From: Rahnella inusitata
Lineage (GTDB): Bacteria > Pseudomonadota > Gammaproteobacteria > Enterobacterales > Enterobacteriaceae
Direction of reading: 5' to 3'
Length of the DNA stretch: 64,000 nt
NCBI RefSeq assembly: GCF_003263515.1
Contig: NZ_JYDE01000037.1
Coordinates: forward strand, 46,215-110,214
Positions 7,024-15,403 of this stretch are shown one piece after another. A model generated the notes under the pieces. That model searched no databases. It worked only from the letters and a program-made list of their open reading frames with translations, and was not told the origin of the DNA. Every line of letters starts with the position of its first letter. Positions within the stretch are counted from its first letter, which is position 1. The position numbers and the translations under genes are program-made.

Positions 7024-9618
7024 TTAGCCGTAATTCATTGAGCTGCGCGCCGCAGAACGCTGGCGGCGCATGTAATCTTCAAATAAACGCATTGCCTCGG
7101 CGGCGACATCCTTCGCACTTTGTCCGGGCGCGGCGTAGACGTTGAAAGTGGGGGCGGCAGCCGGAGCCTGATTACGCATTAGCGCCGCCGTATCCCGACG
7201 CCCCGTGACGCTGACCGGACCACGTACCAGCTCCGCGCCGTTTTCGCCCACAATGCCAACTTCACCAGCGGCAATGTCGCCACCTTTATCGAACATGCCC
7301 GCATAGCCGTAAGCCTCGCCGCCGGTGCCATAAAACTGCGCAGGGGAAGAAAGCCCTTCCGCCGGTTTCGGCAGTCCGTTGCTGACGCTCACCGAAATGG
7401 TTTTATCGCCATCCGATTTCATCCAGTCCGGCAGAAAATCGGTCATGCTGGAAAGCTTGTCTTTCAGCGCCTGCCACTTCGCGGCAATCCCGTCCATCAG
7501 CGCGGTGATCATGCTGCTGCCCGCTTCCTGAAATTTGGCCGGAAGGCTTTTCACCACGTCGAAAATCTTCTGGCCAAAAGACTTGAGGAAATTGATATAG
7601 GCCACAAACCCCGCTTTTGCCCCGTCTTTAATGCCCGTCCAGACCGCCGCGAACTTATCCGATAACCCCTGCACACCTGCAACGATGCTGTTCCAGGTGC
7701 CGGTCAGCCAGTCGGTGATGGTTGCCCAGCCTTCGGTCGTCCAGGCGGCAATCGCGTCCCACATCTTTTTAAACTTCGGCTCCAGCGTGCTCCAATTCGC
7801 CCAGATATAAATCGCCGCCATCGCGATCAGTGCGACCACGGCCAGCAGCGGGTTTGCCATCGCGGCGCGTCCCATCCACAGCAGCGCGGTGCCCACGCCT
7901 TTCAGTGCCATGCCGATATAGCCCAGACCTTTCACTACCGGACCGACCACAACGCCCAGCACGCCGAGGCCGACAACCAGGCTCGTCACCGCCAGCGCAG
8001 ACTTAACGATGGTGCCGGTCAGCTTCGGGTTGGCCTTCACCCATTTGCCCACATTGCCGAGCCAGTCCGTCGCGGATTGCGTCAGCTTTCGCAGGCTGGA
8101 GTCCTGTTTATCAAAGGTCTCGATCTGCAAATCCTCAAACGCGGACTGCATGTTTTTCAGGTCGCCATCGAGGTTATCGGTCTGCACTTTGGCGACCGAC
8201 GCCGCCGATCCCTGCGAGTTTTCCAGCGCGGTTTTCTTCTCGGTCAGCCTGCCGTTGCCTGCGGCCTCCACCAGCTTCACCGCGCCTTTCATCGCCTCCT
8301 CACCGAAGATCACTTTCAGGTATTCGGCCTGCTGCGCCGTCCCGAGCTTGTTCCTTTTGAATGAGGCGTTGATGTCGGTAAGGATTTTCTGAACAGGCAG
8401 CATGTTGCCTTTCTTATCCCGCGTGCTGATCCCCAGTTCCTTCAGCGCCGCCGGTGACTGCCCCGTCGGTGCCTGCAACCGGCTGAACATCGCGCTGGCA
8501 CCGGTGCCCGCCATGCTGCCTTTGATGCCGTTATCCGCCAGCACGCCGAGCATCGCGGTGGTGTCTTCGATACTGGCACCCGCCGCCTGGGCGATAGGTG
8601 CCACGTATTTCATCGCTTCGCCCAGCTCAATTAGGTTGGTGTTGGAGCTGGTAAACCCTTTGGTCATCACGTCAGAGACGCGCTTAATCTGATCCATCGG
8701 GATGTTGAACGCCGATTGCATGTTAGTGACGATGTCAGCGGCGTCGGCGATATCAATCCCCGAAGCCAGCGACAGGTTCACCGTGGATTCGGTCGAGCTG
8801 AGAATGGAGTCGGCGTTATAGCCGGAGCGGGCAAGTACGCCCTGCGTGCGCGCAACGTCCATCGGAGAAAACGCCGTACTTCCGCCGATGTCGCGCGCTT
8901 GCTGCCGGATGGCCGCCAGCTTTTTATCGGTTTTATCCAGACCGAGGATCGCCTGCGTGCCGGACATTTCTTTATCAAAGCTGATGCCAGGTGCCATGAA
9001 ACGGCCTTCGGCGTACAGCGCCGCTGAGCCGACGCCCATCGTCACCGCGCCGTTGTTGCGGATGGAGTTGCCGACGCGCTGCGTGGTCTCAAAACGCCTG
9101 CGGCTGTTCGCCTGACGCTGCTGCTGCCGGTTCAGCCGTGCCAGCTCCTCCCGCTGACGTGCAAGCGTGGCGTTCGCCTCCTGCGAGCTGGCTCTTAACC
9201 GGCGCTGCTCGGCGGCGAGGTTCCGCGTGGAAATTCCCGCCGACTCCAGCGCGCTGCGCTGCCGCTGCACCGAGTTGCGCAGGCTGTTCTCTTTGGCCTG
9301 CAACTCGCTGGCGGCGCGCTTGGCGGCCTCCATCAGCCGCGTCTGCTTAGCCGTTGGGTTAGCCGTATTGGCAAACGCCTGCGACAGCCGGCTGGCTTCT
9401 TCTTTGGCTTTTTTCAGGCTGGCACGGGTGACGGCCAGCTGCGCGCTCGCCTTGCGAAAGCCGTCAATTTGCGACGCCTGCGCGTTCAGCTTTCGCAGGG
9501 TATCCTGCGTGTTGCGGATGTTTCCGCTGAGTGCCTTACTGGCTTTTTCCACCGAGCGGAAAGGACGCGACGCCCGATCCACGGCGTTCAGCAGCACCTG
9601 CAATCGTAAATTACTCAC
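7024..9618 (-). CDS. T: Tape measure protein gpT
   Basis: 864 residues (P2 gpT has 815). Residues about 15-180 are rich in Arg, Ala, Gln and Glu and predicted coiled coil. Hydrophobic segments lie near residues 535-605 (for example AVTSLVVGLGVLGVVVG). The C-terminus is Gly/Ala rich. In this family the protein sets tail length and is ejected with the DNA, so the tail may be slightly longer than that of P2. Its start overlaps the end of the E' frame by 8 nt, the usual arrangement. Confidence 0.94.
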   Translation of the reverse strand: MSNLRLQVLLNAVDRASRPFRSVEKASKALSGNIRNTQDTLRKLNAQASQIDGFRKASAQLAVTRASLKKAKEEASRLSQAFANTANPTAKQTRLMEAAKRAASELQAKENSLRNSVQRQRSALESAGISTRNLAAEQRRLRASSQEANATLARQREELARLNRQQQRQANSRRRFETTQRVGNSIRNNGAVTMGVGSAALYAEGRFMAPGISFDKEMSGTQAILGLDKTDKKLAAIRQQARDIGGSTAFSPMDVARTQGVLARSGYNADSILSSTESTVNLSLASGIDIADAADIVTNMQSAFNIPMDQIKRVSDVMTKGFTSSNTNLIELGEAMKYVAPIAQAAGASIEDTTAMLGVLADNGIKGSMAGTGASAMFSRLQAPTGQSPAALKELGISTRDKKGNMLPVQKILTDINASFKRNKLGTAQQAEYLKVIFGEEAMKGAVKLVEAAGNGRLTEKKTALENSQGSAASVAKVQTDNLDGDLKNMQSAFEDLQIETFDKQDSSLRKLTQSATDWLGNVGKWVKANPKLTGTIVKSALAVTSLVVGLGVLGVVVGPVVKGLGYIGMALKGVGTALLWMGRAAMANPLLAVVALIAMAAIYIWANWSTLEPKFKKMWDAIAAWTTEGWATITDWLTGTWNSIVAGVQGLSDKFAAVWTGIKDGAKAGFVAYINFLKSFGQKIFDVVKSLPAKFQEAGSSMITALMDGIAAKWQALKDKLSSMTDFLPDWMKSDGDKTISVSVSNGLPKPAEGLSSPAQFYGTGGEAYGYAGMFDKGGDIAAGEVGIVGENGAELVRGPVSVTGRRDTAALMRNQAPAAAPTFNVYAAPGQSAKDVAAEAMRLFEDYMRRQRSAARSSMNYG

Positions 9619-10062
9619 TTTCGGCTCCGCTACGCAGTAACGCGCGACGCCGCCACCCGATAATCTCGGTCAGCGACATCGCAAACATTTCCGAGGGCTG
9701 CCAGTGAAACACCGTCGCAATGTCAGCCATCAGGTCGTCAATCATCAGAGAGGAGGGCAGTTTTACTGTTCCGATTTCGGCGATAAAAAACCGACCACCT
9801 TGCTCGCCAGCGCGATCAAGTCGGGCAGGCAAAGCGCGTTGCATTCCTGTTTGGTGAGGATCGGCAGCGTGATGCGCGGCAGCACCGTCACCAGCGCGTC
9901 AACGTCCGCATTCGACAAGGAGGCAAGGCCGATGCCGCGCAGATGACCGGCGTTTGGCTTGATGATTTCAACCTGGCTAATCACCATCTCGCCACGGGTG
10001 ATCGGTTCTTCCAGGGTAATGACGTTTTCATTTTCGATAGCGGCTTCATTAATCTGTTTCAT
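9611..10062 (-). CDS. E': Tail chaperone fusion E+E' made by -1 frameshift
   Basis: The E frame joins the E' frame by a -1 shift at the slippery sequence T-TTT-TTA (9790-9784). The predicted fusion is about 150 residues (P2 E+E': 142) and ends SLTEIIGWRRRALLRSGAESE. E and E+E' act as assembly chaperones for the tape measure protein, and the frameshift sets their ratio. P2 uses a T6G slip site; this phage has T6A, which fits the general X-XXY-YYZ rule. E' has no plausible start of its own near the shift. Confidence 0.82.
9763..10062 (-). CDS. E: Tail protein gpE (tail assembly chaperone, unshifted form)
   Basis: 99 residues (P2 gpE: 91). It begins MKQINEAAIENENVITLEEPI and contains the family pattern of a short beta segment followed by LPDLIALASKVVGFL. 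It ends at 9763, just beyond the slippery site used to make E+E'. It lies between FII and T as in P2. Confidence 0.9.
   Translation of the reverse strand: MKQINEAAIENENVITLEEPITRGEMVISQVEIIKPNAGHLRGIGLASLSNADVDALVTVLPRITLPILTKQECNALCLPDLIALASKVVGFLSPKSEQ
9784..9790 (-). promoter_or_regulatory. -1 frameshift slippery heptamer T TTT TTA
   Basis: In the E frame the codons are GGT TTT TTA TCG. Slipping back one base places the ribosome in the E' frame (ATC GCC GAA). Position, direction and downstream frame all match the P2 E/E' device. Confidence 0.82.
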
Positions 10063-10120
10063 GACATTCTCTTAAATCGTAAGGGGTATAGCAGCGCCGC
10101 GAACCAGCGCCGCTCAGGGG

Positions 10121-10630
10121 TTACAGGCCGATGTTTTTGCGGTGCTCCGCCAGGCGGTCAGTGCCGTTGACGATTTCCACCATGTTCACGGTGTCCACCT
10201 CGATCACATCCTGCCCGTTGATGCTCAGCTTGAAATAGGTGCACTGGGTGGACACTTTGGTTTCGGTGTCTTCGCCCTGTTTGTATTCGCCGAAATCAAT
10301 CTCTTTGTGACGCCCGCGCATCACGACTTCCACCGCGAGCGTCTCGCCGGTGTCGTCCTGCTGGAAGGAACCGGCAAAGCGCAGCGGTGTTGCGTCAACT
10401 GCCCCCCACTGCTGGAGCACCAGCGTATCCAGCCCGCCCATCGTCCATTCCAGCGTCAGCGCGTCGTCATCCAGCCCGAAGTCAATCGGCGCGGCACCGT
10501 TCATGCCGCCGCCGCGATAGTTCTCCAGCTTGCGTGTCAGCTTTGGCAGCGTCAGCGCGCTGACCACGCCGACGTAGTTGTGTCCGTCGTTAAACAGGTT
10601 CAGGTATTTCAGTTTCTTTGGCAGAGCCAT
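10121..10630 (-). CDS. FII: Major tail tube protein gpFII
   Basis: 169 residues (P2: 172), starting MALPKKLKYLNLFNDGHNYVG, the typical tube-protein N-terminus of the family. It polymerises into the inner tail tube. It lies 13 nt downstream of the sheath gene FI and about 58 nt before E. Confidence 0.95.
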   Translation of the reverse strand: MALPKKLKYLNLFNDGHNYVGVVSALTLPKLTRKLENYRGGGMNGAAPIDFGLDDDALTLEWTMGGLDTLVLQQWGAVDATPLRFAGSFQQDDTGETLAVEVVMRGRHKEIDFGEYKQGEDTETKVSTQCTYFKLSINGQDVIEVDTVNMVEIVNGTDRLAEHRKNIGL

Positions 10631-10643
10631 GGTTTAGCGCCTC

Positions 10644-11813
10644 TTAGCTGTTAACGGACGTGGCGAACTCCGCCAGGTACTGATCTGTGATGCGCTGACG
10701 CAGGGTTAAATCTTCCAGCGGTGGCACCGGCGTATAGTCGTAATCAATGAACAGCTTGCCCGCTTTCAGGGTTTCGACGGTGTTAGCCTCCGCGTCGTAC
10801 CAGCAGGTGCCGTCGATGATCAGACCGGCGGTTTTCATTTCGCGCAGTTTGGCGTTGATGCCCGCAATCATGTCTTTGATAAGCGTCGGGGTCATTGGCC
10901 TGTCCATTGCCCACAGATGCGCTTCGGCCATGGTGTCCGCCAGCACCTGCGCGGTGCGGGTGTAGTTCTCAAACAGGAACAGCGGATCGTCAGAGCAGGT
11001 GCGCTGCCCCCAGAACTTAAAACCGCCTTTGCGGATAAGGGTAGTGACGCACGCCTGGTTCAGTAGGTCGGCGTCGGTGCCGGTGGTCTGTAAATCCCAA
11101 TAGACGCTGGCAGACAGGCCGGTCACGCCGTTGATGCCGACGTTTGACAGGGTTTTATGCCAGCCGGTTTCGGTGTCGATTTTGGCACGCAGGCCGAGGG
11201 CATAGGCGGTGGCGGGCGCGATGTCGCTGGCGTTGGTGGTGGTGTTCCAGGCGACGAAATCCGGCCAGATGACCATCAGCTCACGCTGGCTGAAATTCTC
11301 GCGGTACTTGATGGCATCGGACACGGTTTTGCAGCCGTATGCGCTGACGTAACTGAAGGCGCGCAGCTGCTGACAGACGGCACCGAGCGCCGTCGCGACC
11401 TCCAGATTATCCAGCCCCGGCACGCCGAGGATGCGCGGCTTCACGCCGAGTTCGGTTTGGGCGGACAGCAGGGCTTTCATGCCGGTATACATGCCGGTGG
11501 CGTCGGTGCCGCCGATGATGTTCGAGGTGGTTTCCGCCTCGGTGTCACCTTCCGCCACGCGCACAACAACGACAACGGGTTTCGCCTGGTTGGCGATTGC
11601 CATCAGGGATGAACGCAGTGTGCCTTGCTTACCGGCCTTGCCTGCGGCGGTCAGTACGTTGGTGATAAGCACCGGCGTATCGAGCGGGAACGCGTCGGCG
11701 TCCGCATCTTCTGCAGTGCAGACCATCCCGATGATGGCGGTGGAAACGGTGGAGATAACGCGGGTGCCGTCATTGATTTCAACAACGCGCACACCGTGAT
11801 GATAATCAGCCAT
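10644..11813 (-). CDS. FI: Contractile tail sheath protein gpFI
   Basis: 389 residues (P2: 396), starting MADYHHGVRVVEINDGTR. This start is preferred to an upstream frame opening at 11924 because AGGAAA lies 8 nt before it and the protein then matches the family length. It is the contractile sheath subunit. First gene of the FI-FII-E-T-U-D operon; a candidate Ogr box lies 83 bp upstream at 11896-11908 and a terminator isolates it from the fibre operon. Confidence 0.95.
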   Translation of the reverse strand: MADYHHGVRVVEINDGTRVISTVSTAIIGMVCTAEDADADAFPLDTPVLITNVLTAAGKAGKQGTLRSSLMAIANQAKPVVVVVRVAEGDTEAETTSNIIGGTDATGMYTGMKALLSAQTELGVKPRILGVPGLDNLEVATALGAVCQQLRAFSYVSAYGCKTVSDAIKYRENFSQRELMVIWPDFVAWNTTTNASDIAPATAYALGLRAKIDTETGWHKTLSNVGINGVTGLSASVYWDLQTTGTDADLLNQACVTTLIRKGGFKFWGQRTCSDDPLFLFENYTRTAQVLADTMAEAHLWAMDRPMTPTLIKDMIAGINAKLREMKTAGLIIDGTCWYDAEANTVETLKAGKLFIDYDYTPVPPLEDLTLRQRITDQYLAEFATSVNS

Positions 11814-11895
11814 GGTGTTTTTTCCTGTGATTGGGGTGAGGTCAATCATCGCGTGTTGTGTACGCGCAGGCACGGCGGGCGGGGTGTGTGGGGAA

Positions 11896-11908
11896 TGGCA
11901 CAACGTGG
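11896..11908 (-). promoter_or_regulatory. Candidate Ogr-binding late promoter box (P_F)
   Basis: TGGCACAACGTGG (plus strand) is identical to sequences at 17355 and 25088, each upstream of a phage late operon. Position and repetition match the Ogr/Delta activator sites of P2-type late promoters. Confidence 0.7.
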
Positions 11909-11922
11909 TGAAGGCCAGATAC

Positions 11923-11943
11923 AAAAAAGCCCCTCGTGGGGGC
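11923..11943 (-). terminator. Terminator ending the V-to-fibre operon
   Basis: On the minus strand, GCCCCC-ACGA-GGGGC followed by TTTTTT, 31 bp past the stop of the 46-aa gene and upstream of the FI promoter box. Confidence 0.85.
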
Positions 11944-11973
11944 AGTGGTCAATAGAATTGAAAAGCGGGGGAG

Positions 11974-12114
11974 TTAATTCTCCAACCCTAATTTTTCAGC
12001 CAGCCGGTGCAAAGCGCAAACGGATATCACACCCTCAGCGGCTTGTGAAAATGCCGCCCAGTTTGCCGCGATAAATCCCGCAACCATCTCCGCTTCTTCC
12101 TGGTTTAATTCCAT
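11974..12114 (-). CDS. Unrecognised 46-residue small protein
   Basis: A very strong ribosome-binding site (AGGAGGA, 4 nt before ATG at 12114) opens a 46-residue frame beginning MELNQEEAEMVAGFIAANWA and ending LAEKLGLEN. The sequence looks like a compact helical, mildly acidic protein. It occupies the boundary between fibre assembly and FI where P2 carries Z/fun, a site that varies between relatives. A terminator follows it directly. Its function is unknown to me; the coding call rests on the ribosome-binding site and position. Confidence 0.65.
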   Translation of the reverse strand: MELNQEEAEMVAGFIAANWAAFSQAAEGVISVCALHRLAEKLGLEN

Positions 12115-12181
12115 TTCATCCTCCTAAAAAGTCTGGGGATATCCTTAGACATATGCGGGATATGTTCAAATAGTTACCACT

Positions 12182-12219
12182 GATCAATTATCCGTAATTG
12201 ATCGTTTTCAGCGATCAAT
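12182..12219. repeat. Overlapping alternative hairpins after the fibre-assembly gene
   Basis: GATCAATTA (12182-12190) pairs with TAATTGATC (12195-12203). The overlapping ATTGATCG (12198-12205) also pairs with CGATCAAT (12212-12219). The two hairpins exclude each other. There is no U run, so termination is uncertain. Confidence 0.45.
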
Positions 12220-12738
12220 TTACTCAGGTACAGCAGGCCAGTCGATATCCGGCGCAGCGGATAAATCCAGGCGATTCAGCGCAACGCGGAATTTCTTCCA
12301 GGCTTTCAGGCTCGCCAGTTCCTCGTCGGTGGCGTCGTCAACATCAACCGCATCCTGTAGCGGAGCAATGGCGTCGGCGGCCTGGCTGAGCAACGTATTT
12401 TTTTGCTGCGCGGCGACTTCAATCGCAGGCTGTACAAATTTCACGAACTCGCCGTTTGCATAGCTGTAAGGGTGTTCACTGACATCTTCCGGCAGCGCTT
12501 CGCGGCTGATTTCGTAAATGCTCACGCCTTCAGATAGGGTGAGAAAGTTCGGGTTATCCGACCAGGTAGAAATAAATCCGTCAGCACCAACGGCAATGAA
12601 ACAGTTTTCGCCCTGCCATTTTTCATCTCGCAGTTTGTACCAGTCCTGACCCGTTTCATCTTCGAAATACATCACGGGCAGGGGAATGCCTTCCTCTAAC
12701 ACCTGCTTAGAAATTTTGATATTTTTAAATGTGATCAT
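12220..12738 (-). CDS. Tail fibre assembly protein (gpG/Tfa family)
   Basis: 172 residues, Tfa-like in position and pattern (P2 gpG: 175). The C-terminal part contains the recognisable WKKFRVALNRLDLS ... DIDWPAVPE motif found in lambda Tfa and gpG chaperones. It helps fold or trim the C-terminus of the fibre and usually co-varies with host range. The start lies 1 nt after the fibre stop codon. Confidence 0.92.
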   Translation of the reverse strand: MITFKNIKISKQVLEEGIPLPVMYFEDETGQDWYKLRDEKWQGENCFIAVGADGFISTWSDNPNFLTLSEGVSIYEISREALPEDVSEHPYSYANGEFVKFVQPAIEVAAQQKNTLLSQAADAIAPLQDAVDVDDATDEELASLKAWKKFRVALNRLDLSAAPDIDWPAVPE

Positions 12739-12739
12739 C

Positions 12740-14866
12740 TTAGTTACCCACCTGACGCCAGCTTCCGCTGGCCGTTCTAATCATTAATGCGCGGTAGTAT
12801 TTCCCCATCATTCGGCAGTCGCCCATATCCGAGCGGATATTTAACCCCGTCATGAAACAACCGGTAGGCGCTTCCCAGTTCTGTTGCGCCGTCCATCCCG
12901 CATTCTCCAGCGCCTGGCTGCCGCGCTGCACGTCATAAATAAAGCGAGAGTCCGACCAGGCGCTGGTTGCTAAATAAACCAGCGCATTATTTGATGCACG
13001 CCTCATGTAAGGGGCATTTGGGTTATCAGCCTCGAGGCCAACATAGGTGATCCAATCACGGTGAGCATACCCTGACAAATCTTGCTGCGGCGGCGGGAAA
13101 TTGGTGGTGTAAACCTCTCCCATATCTGAAGCATCTACCTGAATTTTGACCTTAGAACCCGTCCAGCCGATATAGACTTTATTGCTCTGCATACCGGCAC
13201 CGCCGCCTTGCTGAACAGCGGAAAAGTTCCCGACATTCCCCAGCCCGACATTCGAGTTGGTGAGGTTGATGTCTTTCGTGCCGTCAAAGGCTACACCGGC
13301 AATCTTCCGGGCGGTGGCGAGTTTAGTCGCTGCTACTGCAGTGCCGCCCGATGGCAGTGCGCCGACGTTTCCTGCGCTTATACTGATGTCTTTTGTGCCG
13401 TCAAAGGCCACACCGGCAATTTTCCGCGCCGTGGCTAATTTGGTTGCCGCCACTGCCGTGCCTTTACTCGGCAATCCACCCAGATTTTTTAATGCGTCGG
13501 TTGCAGTTTTTGCACCGGTGCCACCGCTGGAAATAGGCAGTGCGGTGGTTAATGTCAGGCCATACGCACCGGTAACCTCCAGACCGCCGTCCATCACCCA
13601 GTTATCCGCCGTGCCGTTCGTCACGTTTGACGCTCTTTTTCGCAGGATCCACCTGCCGTTAGTGGTATCCCAAAAACCGAAATTGCCCGCGCCTGAATAG
13701 TTCACCGAGATCAATGGATGTGCAGCATCTGACGAACTGAATTCACACGCACCATCATGGCGGCTGAATCTCACTAATCCTTTAAATTCGGTGTCACCAG
13801 CAAACGTCGCATTGCCGCTATCACCATCTAAGGTGATAGCGGATTTAACCACCCCAGCGTCATTTCTGGCATTGAGAACTAACCTTCCGCCGCCGGTGGT
13901 GTTGTACTGAAAACTCACCCCGGCGAGAATGCGACCATAGGGATCACCCGCCGCTGTTGTAAGGCGGGCGGCAATATCGCCAACAGCGATCACTGAGCCA
14001 GGTCGCATCCCTTCCACCTGATCAAGCCGGTTATACGTTGTGTAGGCTGAAAACGCATCTGCTCTGGAGATCAGTTGTCGATAACTTGCGATGCTTTCCC
14101 GTTGTGTTAGTGAGCCGGAAAATACCGCAGAGGTACCTTTGAGTTCGCCAGTAACCACGCCGCCGGTTGAAGCAAGTGCGCCCACGTCCGCCGCCGTCAG
14201 AGTTTGGTCAGCGCTTAACGCCTTACCGTTAATTTTACGGGTGGAAGGGACGCGGCTGTTGGCGTTGTCATTAACAGCCTTCACCGCTTTTGGTGTGGCG
14301 GCCAGCGCTTCGCTGCTACTGCTGACCGAGCTGCTCAGCTGAACAAACCCCTTTGCCGCCATTGTGCCGTCTGGATGATTGCGCGATTTCTCATGCGCGG
14401 CCAGCATGTCATTCACATACTGCTCGGTTGCCATAATCACCGAATCGTCGATCAGCAAGCTGATTGCCTCGGTGTTGCTGACGGCAATCACCATGCGCAA
14501 CGTCTGCGTGCGGCCTGAACCTTCCGCCAGCGTCGGTTTATAGGTGTCCGCCATGTTGCAGACGGCAATCAGCGCGCCGTCGCTGCTGAACAGCCCCATT
14601 TCGCGCATCCAGAAGCCGCCGACGCTGGCAGACAGCACCGCTTCGGCAATGACCCAATTTCCGTGCGAAGGGTCAAGCTTCAATGAGTTGAGCGGCGTGC
14701 GGTAGACCTCTTTCACCAGTTTGGTCTGTGAGGCCACAGGCGTTGTTGCCTTGCCGTTGCCGTCGCCGACGGCCAGCTGCGTAATGTTAATGTCTGTCCC
14801 CGCCGCAATGGCCGCCGCGATACGCGCCTGGCCGAGCGTGGTGACAACGGATTTAAATGTGCTCAT
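12740..14866 (-). CDS. H: Tail fibre protein gpH
   Basis: 708 residues (P2: 669). The N-terminus (MSTFKSVVTTLGQARIAAAIAAG) is the conserved phage-tail collar that binds the baseplate. The middle and C-terminus are variable, Gly/Ser/Thr/Asn rich, and include two tandem 39-residue units starting GTAVAATKLATARKIAGVAFDG. The C-terminal end (WRQVGN) is the probable receptor-binding tip. It determines host range together with the fibre assembly gene. No invertible segment or recombinase lies nearby, so no alternative tails are visible. Confidence 0.93.
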   Translation of the reverse strand: MSTFKSVVTTLGQARIAAAIAAGTDINITQLAVGDGNGKATTPVASQTKLVKEVYRTPLNSLKLDPSHGNWVIAEAVLSASVGGFWMREMGLFSSDGALIAVCNMADTYKPTLAEGSGRTQTLRMVIAVSNTEAISLLIDDSVIMATEQYVNDMLAAHEKSRNHPDGTMAAKGFVQLSSSVSSSSEALAATPKAVKAVNDNANSRVPSTRKINGKALSADQTLTAADVGALASTGGVVTGELKGTSAVFSGSLTQRESIASYRQLISRADAFSAYTTYNRLDQVEGMRPGSVIAVGDIAARLTTAAGDPYGRILAGVSFQYNTTGGGRLVLNARNDAGVVKSAITLDGDSGNATFAGDTEFKGLVRFSRHDGACEFSSSDAAHPLISVNYSGAGNFGFWDTTNGRWILRKRASNVTNGTADNWVMDGGLEVTGAYGLTLTTALPISSGGTGAKTATDALKNLGGLPSKGTAVAATKLATARKIAGVAFDGTKDISISAGNVGALPSGGTAVAATKLATARKIAGVAFDGTKDINLTNSNVGLGNVGNFSAVQQGGGAGMQSNKVYIGWTGSKVKIQVDASDMGEVYTTNFPPPQQDLSGYAHRDWITYVGLEADNPNAPYMRRASNNALVYLATSAWSDSRFIYDVQRGSQALENAGWTAQQNWEAPTGCFMTGLNIRSDMGDCRMMGKYYRALMIRTASGSWRQVGN
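13265..13465. repeat. Tandem 117-bp repeat inside the tail fibre gene
   Basis: Two imperfect direct units offset by 117 bp (39 codons), clear at GATGTCTTT (13268 and 13385). They encode the repeated GTAVAATKLATARKIAGVAF segment and could expand or contract by recombination. Confidence 0.75.
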
Positions 14867-14875
14867 ATCGTCCTC

Positions 14876-15403
14876 TTATGCGGGGTAAACGGTCAGCAGC
14901 TCGCCGACGTACTGCGCTGCGCCAATGTAAACGTCGCCTTTAATATCCTGGATAATGGTCAGCCCGATCAGGTGGCGGCTTGCGGGTTTGGCGTCGGCAA
15001 TCAGCCTTTCCATCTCTAAATACATTTCTTCGGTGATGCCGGTTTCCAGCACGCCGATGTCCAGGCGAAACGTGCCTGGTTCGTCGTTGGTTTCCCACCA
15101 CTCGGTCACGTTAATCAGGTAGCCGAGCGGCTCCACGACGCGGCGAATAGCGCCGATGGTTCCCTTATGGCAGTGAATGAACCAGGCCGACTGAATCACG
15201 CGCCGCTTAGTGGCAACCGGCCAGTTTTCATCCCAGCGGTCAACCGACAGCGCCCACGCCAGGTAAGGTAAAAACTTTGCCGGACAGGCCAGCGGATCCC
15301 AGAGCTGCCGCAGCGGCACCGGCACGTTTTCAAGCGCGGCGCAGGCGTCGGCGGCGGCTACCTCAAGCTGGGATGAACCGACGGGCAGCAGGCGATCACT
15401 CAT
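14876..15403 (-). CDS. I: Baseplate wedge/tail protein gpI
   Basis: 175 residues (P2: 176), beginning MSDRLLPVGSSQLEVAAADA, the gpI family signature, with LRQLWDPLACPAKFLPYLAWALSVDRW typical of the family. It is part of the baseplate and links to the fibre. It overlaps J by 8 nt and precedes H by 9 nt. Confidence 0.94.
   Translation of the reverse strand: MSDRLLPVGSSQLEVAAADACAALENVPVPLRQLWDPLACPAKFLPYLAWALSVDRWDENWPVATKRRVIQSAWFIHCHKGTIGAIRRVVEPLGYLINVTEWWETNDEPGTFRLDIGVLETGITEEMYLEMERLIADAKPASRHLIGLTIIQDIKGDVYIGAAQYVGELLTVYPA

Noticed and set aside
12740..14866. Possible invertible tail-fibre segment
   Set aside because: No Gin/Cin-type recombinase, no inverted crossover sites and no alternative fibre end were found.
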